The notes under the pieces: model-generated
What the model was told of the DNA's origin: nothing
Seen by the model: the letters and a program-made list of their open reading frames with translations, nothing else
Databases searched by the model: none
Made by a program: the position numbers and the translations under genes
Shown here: positions 8,852 to 12,565 of the stretch, piece after piece
How positions within the stretch are numbered: position 1 is the first letter of the stretch
How the letters are laid out: each line of letters starts with the position of its first letter
Origin: Phycisphaerales bacterium
Lineage (GTDB): Bacteria > Planctomycetota > Phycisphaerae > Phycisphaerales > SM1A02
NCBI GenBank assembly: GCA_030748455.1
Contig: JASMLY010000065.1
Span: forward strand, 1 to 12,565
Direction: 5' to 3'
Length of the DNA: 12,565 nucleotides

Positions 8852-8870
8852 GCCCGCGGGGCAGTTTTTT
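8852..8870 (+). terminator. Rho-independent terminator after smc
   Basis: GCCC (8852-8855), loop GCG and GGGC (8859-8862) form a short GC-rich hairpin, followed after two bases by six T (8865-8870). It starts 11 bases after the smc stop and ends immediately before the stop codon of the convergent hydrolase gene. The stem is only four pairs, so it may be weak. On the reverse strand only a broken T-tract follows, so termination of the hydrolase transcript here is less clear. Confidence 0.6.
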
Positions 8871-9677
8871 CTATTCTAGCCATCCCTCTATGGCACTCCA
8901 GACATCTTGCAGTTGCTGGGAGGGTTCACCATCTACGGGGAATGGGTTAGGCGTGTTAAAGACATGGTCACCACCTCTAACAATTGCCAGGGTCGAGTTT
9001 GAAATCTTCTCTACAATAACTTGAGCCGCAACTGCTGGCACAGTTGGGTCATCTTGACCATGGATGATAAGACATGGCACGTCGACTCGAGTTAGAAGTG
9101 CTAACAAGTCATGCTCCTCCGGAGATTCTAGTTGTTCCTCGAGAAAGGTTTTTCCAATATAAAGCATCTGCCCAGTCCTTCCCGATGGGGATTCGAGTCT
9201 TCCCTCATCGAGCAGTCGATCTTGATCTTCACTTGAAAGTGGATTGCAATTACTAGGGGATGAAAGCGCAATGACTCCATCTGCGGGCACACTACCTCGA
9301 CCTGCTGCAAGTAACGTCGCTACGCCACCCCGAGAGTGTCCAAACAAAATTAACGGAGTATCGGGCAGCGAAAATGCTTCCGAAAGAATCTGCAAATCTT
9401 CTACTTGAGAGTTCCAAGTCGCTAGTTCAAATAGATCCTCACGTTCAAAAGGACCGGCGCCATCTAGCATTCCTGAATGAGAAAAATTAAACCGATGCAC
9501 AATAAAACCCTCAGCAGAGAGTCGAGTTGCTAGCCAAGGGAACATTCCATAATCTTTATAGCCCTTGAAGCCATGCGCTATCAATACGACCCCTTTTGGA
9601 TTGCCATTGGGGACATGAGTCGTTCCATGTATCTCTTCGCCCCCACTTCCTATCATCTTCCAATCGGTTATCGTCAT
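8871..9677 (-). CDS. Alpha/beta hydrolase (serine hydrolase/esterase-like)
   Basis: This 268-residue protein has a complete alpha/beta hydrolase core. It shows HGF at 35-37 (oxyanion-hole region), the nucleophile elbow GHSRGG at 113-118 with Ser115, the acid loop HGQDDPTVP with probable Asp210, and GGDHVF with His238. There is no signal peptide or membrane segment, so it should be cytoplasmic. It resembles single-domain hydrolases of the dienelactone-hydrolase and acyl-peptidase-like groups. The substrate cannot be read from the sequence; ester, lactone or peptide are all possible. The gene converges on smc with a 30-base gap holding the terminator, and is divergent from the FAD oxidoreductase gene across 55 bases. 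I see no clear Shine-Dalgarno before the ATG at 9677. A methionine at codon 8 is an alternative start and would leave the catalytic domain intact. Confidence 0.9.
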   Translation of the reverse strand: MTITDWKMIGSGGEEIHGTTHVPNGNPKGVVLIAHGFKGYKDYGMFPWLATRLSAEGFIVHRFNFSHSGMLDGAGPFEREDLFELATWNSQVEDLQILSEAFSLPDTPLILFGHSRGGVATLLAAGRGSVPADGVIALSSPSNCNPLSSEDQDRLLDEGRLESPSGRTGQMLYIGKTFLEEQLESPEEHDLLALLTRVDVPCLIIHGQDDPTVPAVAAQVIVEKISNSTLAIVRGGDHVFNTPNPFPVDGEPSQQLQDVWSAIEGWLE

Positions 9678-9732
9678 GTAATCTATGGTACACGATTCGG
9701 TTCAATCCCTTTTCACAATATAAGATATACGT

Positions 9733-10947
9733 ATGACAAAAGAGATACTCCCAATGGACTGTGTCATATTCGGAGGAGGAGTTGCTGGATTATTTATCCT
9801 ACACAAATGTCTTGCTCTTGGACATCGTGCCGTCCTGCTGGAATCCAAATCACTTGGAACAGGACAAACGATTGACTCTCAGGGGATTATCCATGGCGGG
9901 CTAAAGTATGCCATCACTGGCCACAGTGATAATTCAGCAACTACGATTAGGGAAATGCCGCTCGTGTGGAGACGCTGTCTTGCCGGAGAAGCAACCCCAG
10001 ACCTTACAAATGTTGTATTACGATCAGATTACTGTCATGTATGGCGTACTGATTCCATTCGTTCAAAACTCGGTTGGATAGCTGCGAAACTTGCCCTAAG
10101 AACGAAACCAAAACTATTAGACCAAGATGAACTTCCAGAAGCATTCCAAGGTCTTCAGGGTCCGGTGGCACGGCTTGATGAACAAGTAGTTGAACCGCGG
10201 AGTTTGCTTGAGGTTCTTTCCCATGAACTTGATACAAACCTCATGCAAACCGTCGAGGGCGGCGTCGAAGTTTCAAAACTTGACGAAGGCTGGCTCGTAC
10301 AACTACTCCACCCTGATACAGGTGAGCCACTTGATTTGCACGCAAAGAAAGTTGTACTTTCTGCTGGAAAAGGTAATGTACAACTCCGCGATGAATTCAA
10401 TCTAACACCAAATAAAACTCAAGATCGTCCATTACATATGGTTATAGTCCGCGGAGAATTGCCAGTTATCAATGGGCATTGCATTGATGGCGCTAAAACA
10501 AGAGTGACAATAACAACAACAAAAGATTACGCGGGACGCTCCGTTTGGCAAGTGGGTGGACAACTTGCAGAAGATGGCGTAAACAAATCACCTGAAGAGT
10601 TAATGAGTTTCGCTGCGAAAGAACTGCAAGCAGTACTTCCAAACGTAAATCTTGACCATGCGGAGTGTATAACCTATAAAACAACTCGTGCAGAGCAACA
10701 CATGCGTGGGATTCGACCAACCGACATCTCAATTATTGAAGAAAATGATGTGTTGACATGTTGGCCAACAAAATTAGCATTCGCACCGAGACTTGCTGAT
10801 GAAGTTGTTGCTCGAATGGATCCTCCATCGATAAATGATTCCACAGAACTTTCAATATTCTCTAGTTGGCCAAGCCCAACTGTTGCTTTATCACCTTGGG
10901 AAACCGACCAGACATGGTCGCCAATTGAATTGACCTGTTCACTATGA
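9733..10947 (+). CDS. FAD-dependent oxidoreductase (DAO / glycerol-3-phosphate dehydrogenase-like fold)
   Basis: This 404-residue protein begins with a Rossmann dinucleotide-binding motif, GGGVAG at 14-19, and an acidic residue ending the second strand (LLES, Glu37). SQGIIHGGLKY (49-59) matches the FAD-contacting segment of the D-amino-acid oxidase superfamily and is closest in style to glycerol-3-phosphate dehydrogenase and L-2-hydroxyglutarate oxidase. VVLSAGKGN (207-215) is the second FAD-contact strand. The family oxidises C-N or C-O bonds and passes electrons to oxygen or quinones; the substrate here is unknown. The ATG at 9754 (MDCVIFGGG) is an alternative start, with neither start having a clear Shine-Dalgarno. 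The stop codon overlaps the start of the aldo/keto reductase gene by four bases (ATGA), so the two are very probably translated together. Confidence 0.85.
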   Translation: MTKEILPMDCVIFGGGVAGLFILHKCLALGHRAVLLESKSLGTGQTIDSQGIIHGGLKYAITGHSDNSATTIREMPLVWRRCLAGEATPDLTNVVLRSDYCHVWRTDSIRSKLGWIAAKLALRTKPKLLDQDELPEAFQGLQGPVARLDEQVVEPRSLLEVLSHELDTNLMQTVEGGVEVSKLDEGWLVQLLHPDTGEPLDLHAKKVVLSAGKGNVQLRDEFNLTPNKTQDRPLHMVIVRGELPVINGHCIDGAKTRVTITTTKDYAGRSVWQVGGQLAEDGVNKSPEELMSFAAKELQAVLPNVNLDHAECITYKTTRAEQHMRGIRPTDISIIEENDVLTCWPTKLAFAPRLADEVVARMDPPSINDSTELSIFSSWPSPTVALSPWETDQTWSPIELTCSL

Positions 10948-11708
10948 TTACTAATACGCTTTTCCCAGTTCCTTTGAGTAAAATAGGTTATGGCGCCTAC
11001 CAACTTGGGCGAATTGCAGGAGATAAATACCACTCATTTGGAGAACCAATGCCAAGCGAAAGCCAAGCAAATTCCGTTCTCAATGGGATTCTAGATTTAG
11101 GAATAACGCTTATTGATACTGCTCCTGCTTATGGCTCAAGTGAGGAACGAATCGGAAATTATCTTAGTAACCGAAGGGATGAATATAACCTTTGCACGAA
11201 GGTCGGCGAACTCACAATCGATGGTCAATGCACCTTTGATTTTACTCCTGCTGGGATGCGAAAATCTGTTGAACAAAGTCTACGCACACTCAAAACGGAG
11301 TGCGTTGATTCTCTGCTTATCCACGCTCCACCTGACGATCTAAAGGTTCTTCACGAGAGCGATGCGGTTGAAATGATGCATCTCTTCAAGGATGAGGGGA
11401 AAACTCGAACGATCGGATTCAGTGGAAAAACAATTCAAGCACAAGAGGAAGCTCTTGCATGGTCCGACGTCATGATGATTGAATACAGTGCAGCAAACAA
11501 ATCAAATGAGTCTGTGATTGAACAAGCGAATGAAAAAGGCATCGTGGTTCTCGTCAAGAAAGCCATGAACAGTGGGCACCTTAACTGGAGCGAAGCGATT
11601 GACTTTATCCGAAAAAAATCACCGATTCATGCAGCGTTGCATTGCACGGTGATTGGAAGCAGGAGTCTAGAAAGGATGAAGGAAAATTTTGAAGCGTTTA
11701 GAGTTTAG
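10944..11708 (+). CDS. Short aldo/keto reductase
   Basis: This 254-residue protein carries the full aldo/keto reductase catalytic tetrad: Asp58 and Tyr63 in IDTAPAYG, Lys86 in CTKVG, and His127 in LLIHAPP. The NADPH-binding end is recognisable as VIGSRSLERMKENF. The family reversibly reduces aldehydes and ketones to alcohols with NAD(P)H in the cytoplasm. At 254 residues it is shorter than the usual 280-340, apparently through a trimmed barrel and loops after strand 4, but no key residue is missing. It starts inside the stop codon of the FAD oxidoreductase gene (ATGA) and has no Shine-Dalgarno of its own, which fits translational coupling. This suggests the two enzymes act on the same or consecutive metabolites. 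Its last 11 bases overlap the end of the convergent LysM gene. Confidence 0.9.
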   Translation: MITNTLFPVPLSKIGYGAYQLGRIAGDKYHSFGEPMPSESQANSVLNGILDLGITLIDTAPAYGSSEERIGNYLSNRRDEYNLCTKVGELTIDGQCTFDFTPAGMRKSVEQSLRTLKTECVDSLLIHAPPDDLKVLHESDAVEMMHLFKDEGKTRTIGFSGKTIQAQEEALAWSDVMMIEYSAANKSNESVIEQANEKGIVVLVKKAMNSGHLNWSEAIDFIRKKSPIHAALHCTVIGSRSLERMKENFEAFRV

Positions 11709-12480
11709 GTATAATTAAAGTTGTTCCAATCTTCAATCGATTCGGATCTACTTTAGGATTCGCGTTTACGATGACACCATACTTATTTACATCATCATAA
11801 TAATCGCCGGCAATTGAACTCATCGTTTCGCCATCTACGACAACATGAATTTTCTCGCCGCTTTGTTTTGGCGTTCTTGGAATTACTGGTTTCGTAACCT
11901 TCACTGTTTTCGCTGTTGGCATACGCAAAACACGACCTGGCATAATGCGGCTAGGGTCTGTGATATTATTGAGAGTTGCAATATCTCTCCACATTTTAAA
12001 ACTGCCCAGTTCACGAGACGCAATCTCGCCCAACGTTTCGCCATCCTTGACATTATAAATCTTATAGGTTTGCTCGACAATTTTTACTTCCTTCGGAAGA
12101 ATTGGAAGTGCTGGAAGATCGACAATTGGTTCTTCGATTACATCAGGTTCTTTCTTTTCAACTTCAACAACAATTGGTTCTGGACGAACATTCGCAGAGA
12201 AGGTTGATTCAAAGAGAGAAGTTGGGCGTCGAGTTATCTCAGGATTGGCAACAACTTGTTCAGCAGATGTTGTCACCTCCGGAAGACTTGTCGCAACAGG
12301 AGGAAACCCCAATGCAATCATTTTCTCTTCAGGGTCACCGCCGAATAATGTAGGCCTCTGTTTAGGCAGGAGATCTGTCTCTGTTTGATTCGACTCTTGT
12401 GGGGTCATGCCATAATAGACAACAAGCGCTGCGAGAAGAAGAACACACATTGAAAGTATGGCTTTACTTGTTCCGGACAT
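11698..12480 (-). CDS. Membrane-anchored protein with two LysM domains
   Basis: This 260-residue protein has an N-terminal hydrophobic anchor (about 7-24) and a low-complexity linker rich in Pro, Glu and Val (about 25-135). Two LysM domains follow, at about 140-188 (VKDGETLGEIAS ... MPGRVLRMP) and 211-258 (VVDGETMSSIAG ... IGTTLIIP). LysM domains bind the N-acetylglucosamine backbone of peptidoglycan. The protein is therefore probably held in the inner membrane and reaches the cell wall with its C-terminus. No catalytic domain is attached, so it may be a tether or a targeting partner. Cys12 lies in the anchor but does not form a proper lipobox. AGGAGG 8 bases before the ATG (12489-12494) supports the start. 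The gene converges on the aldo/keto reductase gene and overlaps it by 11 bases. Confidence 0.9.
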   Translation of the reverse strand: MSGTSKAILSMCVLLLAALVVYYGMTPQESNQTETDLLPKQRPTLFGGDPEEKMIALGFPPVATSLPEVTTSAEQVVANPEITRRPTSLFESTFSANVRPEPIVVEVEKKEPDVIEEPIVDLPALPILPKEVKIVEQTYKIYNVKDGETLGEIASRELGSFKMWRDIATLNNITDPSRIMPGRVLRMPTAKTVKVTKPVIPRTPKQSGEKIHVVVDGETMSSIAGDYYDDVNKYGVIVNANPKVDPNRLKIGTTLIIPKL

Positions 12481-12488
12481 AATGAAGC

Positions 12489-12494
12489 CCTCCT
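12489..12494 (-). promoter_or_regulatory. Ribosome binding site of the LysM protein gene
   Basis: Read on the reverse strand this is AGGAGG, 8 bases before the ATG at 12480. It is one of only two full-strength Shine-Dalgarno sequences in the window; the other precedes smc. The rest of the upstream stretch to the window edge (12495-12565) is AT-rich and should hold this gene's promoter, but I could not identify a convincing -35/-10 pair. Confidence 0.7.
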
Positions 12495-12565
12495 TGGCAA
12501 CTATTACTAACTCGGTTCACTGTATAAATCGGTTCAAAGATAGATATATCTTGAAATTCTGGCTC

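Noticed and set aside
12430..12480. Lipoprotein signal in the LysM protein (Cys12 in its hydrophobic segment)
   Set aside because: The residue before the cysteine is methionine and the hydrophobic part before it is too short, while hydrophobic residues continue past it. This fits an uncleaved membrane anchor better.

Overview
The window is a compact stretch of bacterial chromosome with eight protein genes, one of them cut by the left edge. I see no tRNA, rRNA, CRISPR array, insertion sequence or phage gene. Gaps between genes are 30 to 156 bases, so no gene-free stretch exceeds 300 bases. Base composition looks moderately AT-rich and even throughout, with no island-like patch. My best guess at the organism is an uncultured, moderately AT-rich planctomycete of the Phycisphaerae type. 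This rests on a membrane protein with a CPECG zinc-ribbon-like motif plus HEAT-like repeats, and on a FlgI-like lipoprotein outside any flagellar cluster. It is an inference from gene style, not from a marker gene.

Layout from the left: (1) typA/bipA, a ribosome-associated GTPase, on the minus strand and missing its C-terminus; (2) upstream of it on the same strand, a two-segment membrane protein with a cysteine-rich loop and HEAT-like repeats; (3) divergent from that across 51 bases, a large lipoprotein whose N-terminal half resembles the flagellar P-ring protein FlgI and whose C-terminal half does not; (4) a candidate promoter and a folded 5' leader followed by smc, encoding the chromosome-organising SMC ATPase; (5) a terminator hairpin, then a convergent alpha/beta hydrolase on the minus strand; (6) divergent from the hydrolase, a translationally coupled pair encoding an FAD-dependent oxidoreductase and a short aldo/keto reductase; (7) converging on that pair and overlapping its end by 11 bases, a membrane-anchored protein with two LysM domains.

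typA and smc are core housekeeping genes (translation and stress; chromosome segregation). Around them are cell-envelope proteins (HEAT membrane protein, FlgI-like lipoprotein, LysM protein) and a small redox and hydrolase group of unknown substrate. The least ordinary element is the FlgI-like lipoprotein, which carries the P-ring fold signatures in a lipid-anchored protein with an added helical-repeat segment and a later beta-rich segment. Nothing in the window proves a new multi-gene system. The divergent envelope pair and the oxidoreductase pair are the best candidates for undescribed functional units.
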